Positions 10,136 to 18,080 of a DNA stretch of 20,740 nucleotides are shown piece by piece (within the stretch, counting starts at the first letter, position 1; the number at the start of each line of letters is the position of its first letter). This DNA comes from Larix sibirica (Eukaryota > Streptophyta > Pinopsida > Pinales > Pinaceae): positions 38,317-59,056 of the forward strand of contig NWUY0300001668.1 of the NCBI GenBank assembly GCA_004151065.3. Direction: 5' to 3'. The notes below the pieces were generated by a model. That model worked only from the letters and a program-made list of their open reading frames with translations. It did not search any database and was not told where the DNA came from. A program made the translations under genes and the position numbers.

Positions 10136-10308
10136 ATAATGGAGAACATTAAGCCTTAAAATATGTTTGATCATATCAAATACATGGGCGAATGCCATGG
10201 TGACGTCACCCAATACCATGTGACTGTAAACCACCAATGGTAAATCCACTAATGACTAAATGCAAGTTAATATAATTACTATTTTATCGAGGCAAGATTA
10301 ACCCAACA
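10136..10308 (-). repeat. 3' LTR, proximal part (right of the LINE)
   Basis: Continues the LTR broken at 6243. ATGGAGAACATTAAGCC, GTAAACCACCAATGGTAAA and CACTAATGACTAAATGCAAG match 11060-11203 closely (about nine in ten bases over the last 56). It carries about 28 bp (near 10186-10215) that the sister LTR lacks. It ends in AACCCAACA, the complement of the TGTTGGGTT start. Confidence 0.85.
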
Positions 10309-10320
10309 CCCCCCTCTTTA
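10309..10320 (-). promoter_or_regulatory. polypurine tract of the non-autonomous LTR element
   Basis: On the minus strand TAAAGAGGGGGG directly abuts the TGTTGGG start of the 3' LTR. This position and composition are standard for a plus-strand primer site, and it fixes the element's orientation. Confidence 0.75.
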
Positions 10321-10908
10321 AACTTTACTTGAGGTAAACCCCTACCCCCCTCACAATTTGTAATCGAGTATCATAATTAGACCATGCCCCTCTTAATTAT
10401 ATCATCTAGGTCTACATCTAGACCTTACATTGATGAACCAACAAACACGGATACATGTCTAAATAAGACTTACAACCATATGTCCATTTACATATGTCGT
10501 TAAGTTCAACTCGATAAAATTTGTTACAATCATATGCCCGAGCCTGTGATGCTATGAAACATCACCTTATTTCATTGTCCACATTCCTCCTACTCCAACT
10601 ATAATTACATAAACCAAGTATATTTAAGTAAAGTACTTATCTTACCATTGTATGCCTTAGCAAATGAAGCTTGAAGCATCTACTTAATTCTCTACCTACA
10701 TCTCTCTTTGCTCCAAATACAATGAGCCAAATCAAGCACTCCTTAACTAAGTACTTTTTCATCGGCTATCCTCTATGTGCTTTTTCTACCCATGCTACCA
10801 ATGCTTCACATGAATGCATCTTCATCAAATCCAATGATCCAGAGCTTGACTTCTCTCATGAGAGAGATTTATTTGCCTAAACATGGGTATGATACTACGT
10901 TAAAAAAC
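10321..10908 (-). other. internal region of the non-autonomous LTR element
   Basis: About 590 bp between the polypurine tract and the 5' LTR. No gag, protease, integrase or RT motif is visible on either strand. A degenerate primer binding site (minus strand, 10885-10897) matches 10 of 13 bases of TGGTATCAGAGCC, the complement of the initiator Met tRNA 3' end, starting 11 bases from the LTR edge. Confidence 0.6.
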
Positions 10909-11203
10909 TGAGCAAAGCGAGAAAATATAACAAATATAAAGCAAGCATGTAAATATACATTGATGATTTATCTTGGAAACCCTTTACTGAGAAATTAATC
11001 TTCAAAATCTATATTTAATTACCCTTGGCCAATCCAACCAACACTAGCCACCTAAAACACATTACAATGGAGAGCATTAAGCCTTTAAATAGGCTTTATC
11101 ACATCAAATACCATGGGTCCGTAAACCACCAATGGTAAACCCACTAATGACTAAATACAAGTTAATCTAATTACTAATTTATCGAGTCAAGATTAACCCA
11201 ACA
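10909..11203 (-). repeat. 5' LTR of the non-autonomous element (intact)
   Basis: A 295-bp direct relative of the split 3' LTR. On the minus strand it starts TGTTGGGTTAATC and can be ended at ...GCTCA. A TATA-like CCTATTTAAAGG (minus strand, about 11080-11091) sits in the middle, as expected of a Pol II LTR promoter. It also serves as the empty-site reference for the LINE insertion. Confidence 0.78.
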
Positions 11204-13059
11204 TTTAACATGTTACTCGTGGGAATTGAGTTTGGGTGAGGAGGATAACACTCCTCCCAACTACTTGAGCTACACCCAATCAAAGACAAAGTAGTTTGAC
11301 TTGATAATATAAATGTTTAAGTCTTTTCATTTTTATTTTCCCCTCTTCTCTACTTGATAAGTGACTTAACATTGTATTAATAAATTGATCAATACAACTA
11401 TTGCTTGCATGAAACAAGACATTGGGCCTCTTGAATGACATGAACTTGATATCTCTTGAGATATTTTTGAGCATGATTGGGGTTCTAAGCTCCCTTCACT
11501 CAAAGCCACTTATGAATCAATGCTTCAAACTTGTGCTCGCTAATCTTGTTTAAGAGAATCCTTGTGCACTATTGTTGTGGCAAACCCTGTTGTAGGGCTG
11601 AAGTAGGCAATAATAGAAGCCTTCAATGTAAGTGGGCCCAATATAAAATAAGACATGTTCAAAAAGCTCCAATTATACATCACTAAGATTCAATGAGCAT
11701 CTTAGCCATGCTAAATTGCAAATGGTTTTGTTGAAAACTATCTTTGAAATATAAAAAATTGAAAAGCCTTATGGTAAAATATCGATGGAAAACCTTTAGT
11801 AGGTCTCTTAGAGGGTTGAATGAGCATTTGGGTGGGAATGCTAGGGACATTATGACCAATTTTTTGAAACCCTTTAATCCTCAAAAGCATAAAGCATGAC
11901 CCAATGCAACTAACCATGAAACTCAATCTTTTGACTAGAGTTCACAAAATGGAAGTCCCATAGTGCTCAGTGACAACATGCATTTATCTCTCCCTGCAAG
12001 TTTGGATTTCTCCATGCACAACATTTTTTCACTCTCATTTGCAAGTCTACTATTGTATGTTTCCCTGATGCATTCTCTTCTACCCTGCAAGTCTACTATT
12101 TCTTATTCACAACGTGCATTTCACTCTTTCCCGCAAGCCTCTTGCATTGTGTTCACAACACACATTTCACTCTTGACTCATTGCATCCTTCCAATATCGA
12201 TACTTGTTATACTCTCATATTTCTTTGATGCTAGGTGAAAGATAAAGCTTAGAGCAAGAGGTAATTGATATAAGGGAGATAAAGCTGACTTTGCCTCCCA
12301 CATTGCAACAAACTAAGTGACTTGCCACTCTAGAGAAATCCTTATAAATCCCTACGAAAGTCTTTTAATGGCTCTTACTTGGCAAAGTGTTTCTATAATA
12401 TATTTACTTGTATTAATTTTAATGATTATGGATAACATAAAGAGAAAACACAAATCCACAAATCACTTGGTAACGAAGGGCTTCTATAACGTGTTGATAC
12501 ATATGATTTCGATAACATGGAATATCGCAAGGAGATAATACAATATGACACAATAGGTACTCCTCCTTCGATGTTGCAATCCTTGAAGTGTGACATGGTA
12601 TGTGATGATTGTGGCAACTATGTCGATGTCAAGCTTAAAGAGTTTATCTAAATGAAAAGAGTTCAACAACATCAATCTCCAATAGCAAGAGTTTACTTGT
12701 AAAGAGAATTCACAATAATGAGAATTCAAGAATATAACAATCCTTGCTAAAAGTACAAATGACATGGTAAGGGATGGTATGTGATTGTTGACTTGCAAAA
12801 TTCATGAGGATGGAGTCTTAGAATGTGAAGGCCCTTCGACATCATTGTTAATCCGGCTCTTCAACAATCCCACGATGGACCTCCATCTTAAATGAAAAAT
12901 CACATATCAAAGAATATTTGATATATATCAAATGCACATCAACATCAAACATGGTTTTGTGACAAAGATATGTCGCTGTTAGGAGATTTGCTCTCTATCG
13001 ACCGTTACCACAAGCTAAAAAAATACACCTCTTAGAAGGCAATACAAATAAACAATCAA
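11204..13059. other. gene-free stretch of about 1.85 kb
   Basis: No frame here shows a recognisable domain. Short open runs occur on both strands (for example plus 11963-12238), but they are CT-rich, hydrophobic and without motifs. No element ends or RNA genes were seen. Confidence 0.5.
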
Positions 13060-13093
13060 CGACGTGAATATCGAAACGACGTGAATATCGAAA
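13060..13093. repeat. exact 17-bp tandem duplication
   Basis: CGACGTGAATATCGAAA occurs twice without a gap, at 13060-13076 and 13077-13093, about 225 bp before the ATG at 13318. Each copy has an ACGT core (CGACGTGA) of the kind bound by plant bZIP factors. A regulatory role is only possible, not shown. Confidence 0.9.
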
Positions 13094-13317
13094 CTCTACC
13101 TTAGACCAACTCCAATGCCCTTGACAACTTCAGATAAATTTTCAACTCGCAATCAAACGACACAAAAGTCTCATTCCCGCCAACTAGGCCTCCGTTTAAT
13201 CAAAATCGAGGAAATGTCCATGAAAGATACCCTAACTTTATTTGGTCAACTGTATCCTTTACTCAATACTTTTCCCACCGTTTTTAACCCCTTTGGCCTA
13301 CTTACCAAGCCAATCCG

Positions 13318-13911
13318 ATGGAAAACCCCAAGCAGAATGCCAGGAAGAAACAGCAACCCTTAATGGTATACAGCAGGAGGAGGAGAAGGAGAATAATTTC
13401 ACAGGAAGATGGAGAATCCCACACAACTGCAAGCAGCAACAATGGCCCTCATCGCACAGAGTCCCTCTCAATGAACGAAAACAATAACAAGGCCATTTCA
13501 GTGTACAGCAGAAGGGGAAGAACAAGAAGGAGAAGAAATAGAAGAAAAACAGATGCACTTGATGTGAAATTTGAAGTTGAAGGCCTGTTTGTTAAGTCCA
13601 GCGACAGCCCAATTGATTTTACAATTGTAACAGAGATGGGTAATGGGAATAACAATAACAACACCGAGATTGAAGCATCGGGCTGCTGTAAAACAGCCAA
13701 GAGGAGGCACTATGAGCTCAGAAGCATGGTTTCCAGGCGTGTTCAATCCTTACACAGTACAACTGCCGAACAGATTAAGCCAGAGGTTTCCACCATTTCA
13801 GTCCTAACTCAAGTGCCCACTAACAAGGCTACCCACAGGTTGCAGAGGACTAAAAGTGCTCGGAGGGGACATACAAAGTATGGAGTCGTTCCCTGGTTGT
13901 TGTTGTTTTGA
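13318..13911 (+). CDS. basic protein with two VYSRR-type arginine blocks, probable first exon
   Basis: An intact 197-codon frame starting at the first in-frame ATG (13318, +4 G). Seen: a Lys/Gln start, VYSRRRRRR at residues 17-25, VYSRRGRTRRRRNRRK at 62-77, an Asn run at 111-115, CCKTAKRRHYELR at 123-135 and a basic end (SARRGHTK). The two arginine blocks look like internal duplicates and could act as nuclear localisation or nucleic-acid-binding segments. Similar YSRRR blocks occur near the N-terminus of some plant trithorax-like (ATX) proteins, but no domain here confirms that. The last ten residues (YGVVPWLLLF) are unlike the rest and follow AAAGTATGG, so the exon may really end at a donor near 13877 and continue elsewhere. 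Function is unknown. It is the best candidate host gene in the window, though a lone retained exon is possible. Confidence 0.45.
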   Translation: MENPKQNARKKQQPLMVYSRRRRRRIISQEDGESHTTASSNNGPHRTESLSMNENNNKAISVYSRRGRTRRRRNRRKTDALDVKFEVEGLFVKSSDSPIDFTIVTEMGNGNNNNNTEIEASGCCKTAKRRHYELRSMVSRRVQSLHSTTAEQIKPEVSTISVLTQVPTNKATHRLQRTKSARRGHTKYGVVPWLLLF

Positions 13912-14299
13912 CTTTTTCTATTTGCCTGTAGGTTTGTGGGAGGGATTGGGTACAGTTTCTGAGCTTGAAATTTTGCTTTTATTAGCTTTCTGCAATTGGG
14001 TTTTGTTTGAATGCTTGTTGTGTTATGCTTTCAATAATCTGGTACAATGGTTTTCGTTTGTACTTTGACTTCAGTGGGATTTCTGCAATTTGGATCCATT
14101 GTTTTTGAATGAATTGCCAGCATCCATAATTTTCACGCGTTTGCTAATTTTATCTGTTAGCTTAAGTGAGTGAGTTTGGTGCAGTTGGGCATTTCCCTTT
14201 ATTGCTATTCTCTTGTGGTTGGGAAGGAATCAAGAGTTTGGGCTCTTGGAGGAAACAAATAAATGGGTGCTGTTTGTCAATCTAATTTTCGAGTCTTTT
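13912..14299. other. probable intron, T-rich
   Basis: T-rich sequence after the basic ORF with no coding motif. It fits intron sequence if the ORF continues past a donor near 13878. Confidence 0.4.
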
Positions 14300-14431
14300 T
14301 GGGGCGGAGGTTGCAATTCACATCTTGATATCGAGCCAATAAGGGTGCCTATCATGAAAGGGGGCATGCATTTCAGTAGTAGAACAGTCCACTGGCCGGG
14401 GGCAGTTCCTAGTCTACACTAAGTTTCACCA
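14300..14431 (+). repeat. TRIM LTR unit 1 (most diverged)
   Basis: About 132 bp. It shares CTTGATATCGAGCCAATAAG, ATCATGAAAGG and AGTAGAACAGTCCACTGG with unit 3. The start is degraded (TGGGGCGGAGG), and its A box (CATTTCAGTAG) and B box are eroded. It ends ...TTTCACCA before the primer site. Confidence 0.65.
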
Positions 14432-14444
14432 TGGTATCGGAGCC
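14432..14444 (+). promoter_or_regulatory. primer binding site 1 (initiator Met tRNA type)
   Basis: TGGTATCGGAGCC matches 12 of 13 bases of TGGTATCAGAGCC, the common plant LTR-element primer site complementary to the initiator Met tRNA 3' end. It abuts the end of LTR unit 1. Confidence 0.7.
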
Positions 14445-14506
14445 AGGTATTGAGGTTGATTAACTGTGGCTATGAGATAAGAACCAAAGTGTGGCTCGAC
14501 TGAGGC

Positions 14507-14648
14507 TGTTGGAGATAGAAATCCACACCTTGATATCAAATTGGTTAGGATGTTCACCATGAAAAGGGACATATAACTCAATGGCAGAGCTGGCTGCCTT
14601 CCAGATGTAGGTCCTGAATTTGATTCGTTGTTGGCCCAATTTTCAACA
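14507..14648 (+). repeat. TRIM LTR unit 2
   Basis: 142 bp, from TGTTGGAGATAG to AATTTTCAACA. A-box-like TAACTCAATGG at 14574-14584 and B-box-like AATTTGATTC near 14619. Immediately followed by primer-site relative GGGTATTAGAGCC (14649-14661, 11/13). Confidence 0.75.
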
Positions 14649-14722
14649 GGGTATTAGAGCCGGACGTTGAGGTTGATTGGCGGTGGCTAGGAGGCTCGTG
14701 GCAAGGTCTGGGTTGAAGTGGG

Positions 14723-14864
14723 TGTTGGAGATAGCAACTGATGCCTTGATATTGAACCAATAAGAGTGCATGTCATGAAAGGAAGCATATAGCTCAGTGG
14801 TAGAACAGCCCACTGGTTGGGGGTAGGTCTTGGATTCGATTCCTCACTTGTCCAGTTTTCAACA
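14723..14864 (+). repeat. TRIM LTR unit 3
   Basis: 142 bp, from TGTTGGAGATAG to GTTTTCAACA. It has the best-kept Pol III boxes of the four units. The following primer site TGGTATTATTAGACCC (14865-14880) carries a 3-bp insertion. Confidence 0.78.
14790..14843 (+). promoter_or_regulatory. tRNA-like Pol III A and B boxes inside LTR unit 3
   Basis: A box TAGCTCAGTGG (14790-14800) and B box GATTCGATTCC (14833-14843) are 32 nt apart, within the range of tRNA genes. The A box fits the TRGYNNANNNG pattern, and the B box differs by one base from GGTTCGANTCC. In LTR unit 4 the related GGGGGCATG plus AGCTCAGTGATAGAGCA (15006-15032) forms a perfect D-arm stem (GCTC/GAGC). Transcription is predicted, not shown. 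Confidence 0.7.
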
Positions 14865-14933
14865 TGGTATTATTAGACCCAGGTCTTGAGGTTGATTGGT
14901 GGTGGCTAGGATGCCTTAGCCAAAGTGTGGTTT

Positions 14934-14947
14934 AAGGGGTGGGGGGA
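14934..14947 (+). promoter_or_regulatory. polypurine tract before TRIM LTR unit 4
   Basis: AAGGGGTGGGGGGA directly precedes TGTCGGAG. A shorter purine run (GAAGTGGG) precedes LTR unit 3, and the equivalent place before unit 2 is eroded. Confidence 0.6.
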
Positions 14948-15086
14948 TGTCGGAGATATCATTTCATACAATGGTATTGAAACGGTAAGGGTGCCTACCA
15001 TGAAAGGGGGCATGTAGCTCAGTGATAGAGCAATCTGGCCAGGGGCAGGTCTTGTGCTTGGTTACTAGCCTGTCCAATTTTCAACA
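14948..15086 (+). repeat. TRIM LTR unit 4 (terminal)
   Basis: 139 bp, from TGTCGGAGATAT to AATTTTCAACA. The A box TAGCTCAGTGA starts at 15015; the B-box region (GTGCTTGGTTACT) is eroded. No primer site follows, consistent with a terminal 3' LTR. Confidence 0.75.
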
Positions 15087-16080
15087 TTGTTGTCTTGCAA
15101 GATTAGTTCCCCCATTTGCATATACTCCCTTTTCTTTGAATTTTGGCTTTCATAAGGTTTCTGTAATTGGATGCATTCCAGTTTGCCTTTAATTATATTT
15201 ATTGTCTTGAAAGAGGGGGTGTGGTGTAATGATCATTGTCCATTTGTTGGCGGATTGAATGTGTAAAATCTTGTGTATGTTAAGGAGGACAAGGTTGTTG
15301 CAGTTTGGCGACTTGTATTCATAAAACTTCTGTCTTCCAGTTTTTTGTGTTTTTCATCCTTTAAAATTCAAGTCTGCTGCAGTTGATCATATTTTATTTC
15401 TGTAAACTTTTGGTCTTCAAATTGTTTTTGTTGCGTGAAAGACAATTATGAGCTGTTTGGTGCATGATCCACGTTTACTAAATTCTGCGCTTCATTCTGT
15501 TTCTTGATTATCTCGACAAGGAGGAATTGACTTTGGTGCGATCGGGAACTGATGCTACTAATTTGTGAGATAATGGGCACTCACTGTGCTGAGTAGTAAT
15601 TTAGTATGAATATGATGTGATATCAGCTCACTTGGATATTACAGATTGCTTCAAAGAGGGCACTGAGACATCAGTTGAGCTGTTGAACAGGTTCTTGGGC
15701 ACCATAGCTTCAGTGTATACTGTATTCTTCATAGAAATGTTGATTTGGAATTAGTAGATATATTCGAATTTAGGAATTCTTAGACCCTTTCCTTCAATGT
15801 ATGTTTCAGTGTCTAATCAGAGTATCTTAGGTAGCCAGTGGATGTTCAAATGGTCCTGTTAGAGGGACATTAGACAGACCTAGTCTAGATAGGGTTTTTT
15901 AAGCTTGTGAAGGTAGGGCCCCAGGGGAGGCTGATGATCAAAGTGAGAAGACTGATGTCCTTTTTGGTCATCTCAACCGCGTGGAATAACTTTGTTCAGA
16001 GATATTCTGCTTTATACTTCGAATCACTCTTGTAGTTGTTTTTTGTTTTAATTTGAGTGATTTTAAGTTGTGTCATACAG
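15087..16080. other. probable intron or intergenic DNA
   Basis: T-rich, mostly non-coding. A segment at 15644-15689 is flanked by TTACAG and a GT, but it is open in only one frame and its phase fits neither neighbour, so I do not call it an exon. Confidence 0.4.
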
Positions 16081-16131
16081 ATTGCGCAGCAGTTGTTTAT
16101 ATTATATCATTCAGGGATTGTTTATTTCAAG
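16081..16131 (+). CDS. possible 17-codon internal exon
   Basis: 51 bp bounded by an acceptor-like GTGTCATACAG and a strong donor-like TCAAG/GTAATG. It is open in all three frames, so it cannot be assigned by content. If joined to the next candidate exon the phase works (one base carried in, one carried out). A donor of matching phase in the basic ORF upstream is weak (near 13855), so an unseen exon may lie between. The support is splice motifs only. Confidence 0.2.
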
Positions 16132-16206
16132 GTAATGATCCCATGTACAGTCTCTTAGCCTTGTATATTTCCATCCATGTTGTGTTTTTTAGTAAATTTT
16201 TTTCAG

Positions 16207-16379
16207 ATGGGGAAATTCCAAACAGTTGGTTAAACAGGGAAACGCTGTGGAGGGGGGTATACAAACCTAGCATGAAGAACATTGCAAAAAATCATTGTTA
16301 TTTCAACAGGCAAGTAATATACAGGGCAATGAGAGAAGCATCAGGGCTATTATTGTCTGAATTTTTCCTGCCCAAGTAG
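16207..16379 (+). CDS. possible terminal exon of the basic-ORF gene
   Basis: It follows a clear acceptor (pyrimidine run then TTTTTTTCAG at 16197-16206) and runs open to TAG at 16377-16379. In the open frame it reads DGEIPNSWLNRETLWRG, then YKPSMKNIAKNHCYFNRQV, then YRAMREASGLLLSEFFLPK. The composition (Lys/Arg, Trp, aromatic residues) looks protein-like, but I recognise no family. The frame requires one base from the preceding exon. It could be the 3' end of the gene beginning at 13318 or an accidental open stretch. Confidence 0.28.
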
Positions 16380-17172
16380 GCCCCAAAGCAATTTCCTCAT
16401 TTGATTTCTCCCCAGCCATTGTAATTCTTCTATTCCTTATCTGCTCACCCTCAACCGCTATGGGAATCCACATTTATGATTCTACTATTGTTAGATGGTT
16501 TGAGGCACTACAACTAGTCTTATATGAGTCAGATTTGTCTGTCTAAGTTTGCAGGGTCATAGAGGAATGCAGAAGTGGACAAACTTATGAGTTGTGGCAA
16601 GTTGCAGAGCTGTAAAGACCTTGCAAGAAATCGTGCAGGAAAATGTTCTAATGCTGTAATGTTGTGAGTACGATGAAGACATTGCAGGAATGTTTCGATA
16701 ACAGGTTGTTGCTTGTAGAAATTTGCTGATCCTGTTGTTGCTTGTAGAAATTTGCTGATCCTGTTGGTGTGTAGGGTTGTCAGTTCAAGGAGACCTTGCA
16801 ATTGGAAGTGTTGGGATTCATGGAAACACTGCAATGCTTGTTTCTAAACTGCAGAATCCACCAGCTAAAATTGTGGTGTTGTGGAATCTTAAAGAGGCAA
16901 ACTTGTAGAACATAATAGAGGCCAGTTGTGGAAACCCCAAGAGTGATGTAGCTGATGCACGCAGGTCTTTATTGTTTGTTCAGAATGCAAGGCTGACAAG
17001 TTTCAATCCGCAATACTAGGGAGTTCCCAATATCACCAAGTTAGAAGATGAAGTGTAAGTTGAGTCCGTTGTGGATTGAAGTCTCCATTAATTTTTTTAT
17101 TGCGTATATTAGTTAAGCTAGTACCCAACAGTTTTGGGTAGAGACTATTGTATCAATGTATCTTGATCTTAT
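16380..17172. other. gene-free stretch
   Basis: No recognisable coding frame. It contains a local 29-bp duplication (listed separately). If the candidate terminal exon is real, the first part would be its 3' UTR. Confidence 0.45.
16705..16761. repeat. 29-bp tandem duplication
   Basis: GTTGCTTGTAGAAATTTGCT begins within a 29-bp unit present at 16705-16733 and again at 16734-16761 with essentially no change. Recent slippage is likely. Confidence 0.9.
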
Positions 17173-17490
17173 TGTTGACAATAGTTGTGATTGATGTCAA
17201 AGCCCCAAATGATAAGAGCAGAATAAGGATTGATTGAAGAGCATGATCAGGTTTGGAGACAGTCCATACACATTCCAAGTAAATCTTGTGACTGTGTGAA
17301 ACCTTGAAGAAGCCTTGAAATAACTTACAGAAGTATTGAAGAAGAAAAACCTTATGATGGCCATACAAAATAATTTTAGTAAAAAGAAAAGTTATTATTA
17401 AAATGTTAAGTCGGCCATACAAAATATATTTTAAGAAAAAATATTTTTAAGTGAAGGTCGGCCCTAATGTAAAGTTATAACAAAGGTGGA

Positions 17491-17502
17491 TATATATAAA
17501 TA
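17491..17502 (+). promoter_or_regulatory. TATA box of the solo LTR
   Basis: TATATATAAATA, about 320 bp into the LTR, before a purine-rich leader. It marks the likely U3/R promoter of the former element. Confidence 0.55.
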
Positions 17503-17837
17503 AGAAAAGGTCGCACCTCATTTTAGTTAAAAGGTGAAGTGGGTGAAAAAATGGAAAATACATGCAATTAAAAAGGATGGATTGGGGATAACAGGAAGCG
17601 AAGGTACACCAATAAAGAAGGTGGAGAGATCAATTACTTGTTGGTCCAAGGCAAGAAGAGGAGCTAGAGAATATATTTTGGGCTTTATCTCTTCTCTCTA
17701 TTGTAGACAAAGAAAACTATTTTATTCAGAGTGATTGAAGGATTGAAGCAGAGATTTAGTGGGCAGAAGATATTCAGAAGCTAAACAGTGAGGCAGACAT
17801 CGCTTGTGGCAGCACTATTCGTGAGTTGAGAAGTTCA

Positions 17838-18080
17838 AGCAGTGATAAATCATTGCTTGTGGGTTGAGAAATTAAGTAGTGAGAAATCATTGCCTGTGGG
17901 CCAAGAAGTTTAAGCAGTGAGAAATCATTGCTTGTGGGCTGAGAAGTTTAAGCAGCAAGAAATCATTGCTTGTGGGCTGAGAAGTTTAAGCAGTGAGAAA
18001 TCATTGCTTGTGGGCTAATAAGTTTAAGCAGTGAGAAATCATTGCTTGTGTGTTAAGAAGAATAAGCAGTGGGGAACTAC
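17838..18080. repeat. 38-bp minisatellite, six units plus a partial
   Basis: Units beginning AGCAGTGAGAAATCATTGCT start at 17838, 17875, 17913, 17951, 17989 and 18027, with a diverged partial from 18064. Spacing is 37, 38, 38, 38, 38 and 37. A more distant relative (AACAGTGAGGCAGACATCGC) lies near 17785. The middle units are nearly identical. The array lies wholly inside the solo LTR, downstream of its TATA box. Confidence 0.96.

Larger units (their letters stand above)
6094..11203 (-). mobile_element. small non-autonomous LTR retrotransposon, interrupted by a LINE
   Basis: Two related sequences of about 300 bp in the same orientation flank a region of about 600 bp with no coding capacity. 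On the minus strand each begins TGTTGGGTTAATC. The right-hand copy (10909-11203) is the 5' LTR. The left-hand copy (6094-6243 plus 10136-10308) is the 3' LTR, split by the LINE. A purine tract, TAAAGAGGGGGG (minus strand, 10309-10320), directly precedes the 3' LTR. A degenerate primer binding site, TAGTATCATACCC (minus strand, 10885-10897), follows the 5' LTR. Removing the LINE and one target duplication leaves about 1.2 kb. The element encodes no protein I can see and would have depended on another element's enzymes. The internal-side LTR edges are uncertain by about 12 bp. A flanking duplication is not proven, although TTTAA occurs at 11204-11208 and 6083-6087. Confidence 0.75.
14300..15086 (+). 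mobile_element. tandem TRIM-like array whose LTRs carry tRNA-like Pol III boxes
   Basis: Four related LTR-like units (14300-14431, 14507-14648, 14723-14864, 14948-15086) alternate with three internal domains of only 75, 74 and 83 bp. LTR2-4 begin TGTTGGAGATA or TGTCGGAGATA and end TTTTCAACA, giving matched TGTTG/CAACA termini. Each internal domain begins with a primer-binding-site match to the initiator Met tRNA 3' end, and the last one ends in a polypurine run directly before LTR4. The array stops exactly at the end of LTR4. This is the order expected of a terminal-repeat retrotransposon in miniature that has become tandem. Unusually, each LTR includes a tRNA-like stretch with A and B boxes. 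A tandemly duplicated SINE with chance LTR-like ends is the main alternative. No convincing target duplication flanks it. Confidence 0.65.

Noticed and set aside
12484-12798. Minus-strand 104-codon open frame
   Set aside because: Hydrophobic, low-information translation with no motif and no supporting context.
13298-13558. Minus-strand open frame with a Phe/Ser-rich product opposite the basic ORF
   Set aside because: It is the antisense shadow of the arginine-rich reading frame; Arg codons read backwards give Ser/Pro/Leu/Phe. No motif.
14783-14856. A functional tRNA gene in the TRIM LTR
   Set aside because: A and B boxes are present, but there is no matching acceptor stem, no clear anticodon arm, and the copies differ as decayed repeats do.
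14295-15091. Five-base target duplication around the TRIM array
   Set aside because: CTTTT on the left and TTGTT on the right do not match convincingly, and the start of unit 1 is eroded.
15644-15689. Small exon between TTACAG and a GT
   Set aside because: It contains stops in two of three frames, and the open phase cannot be joined to the neighbouring candidates.
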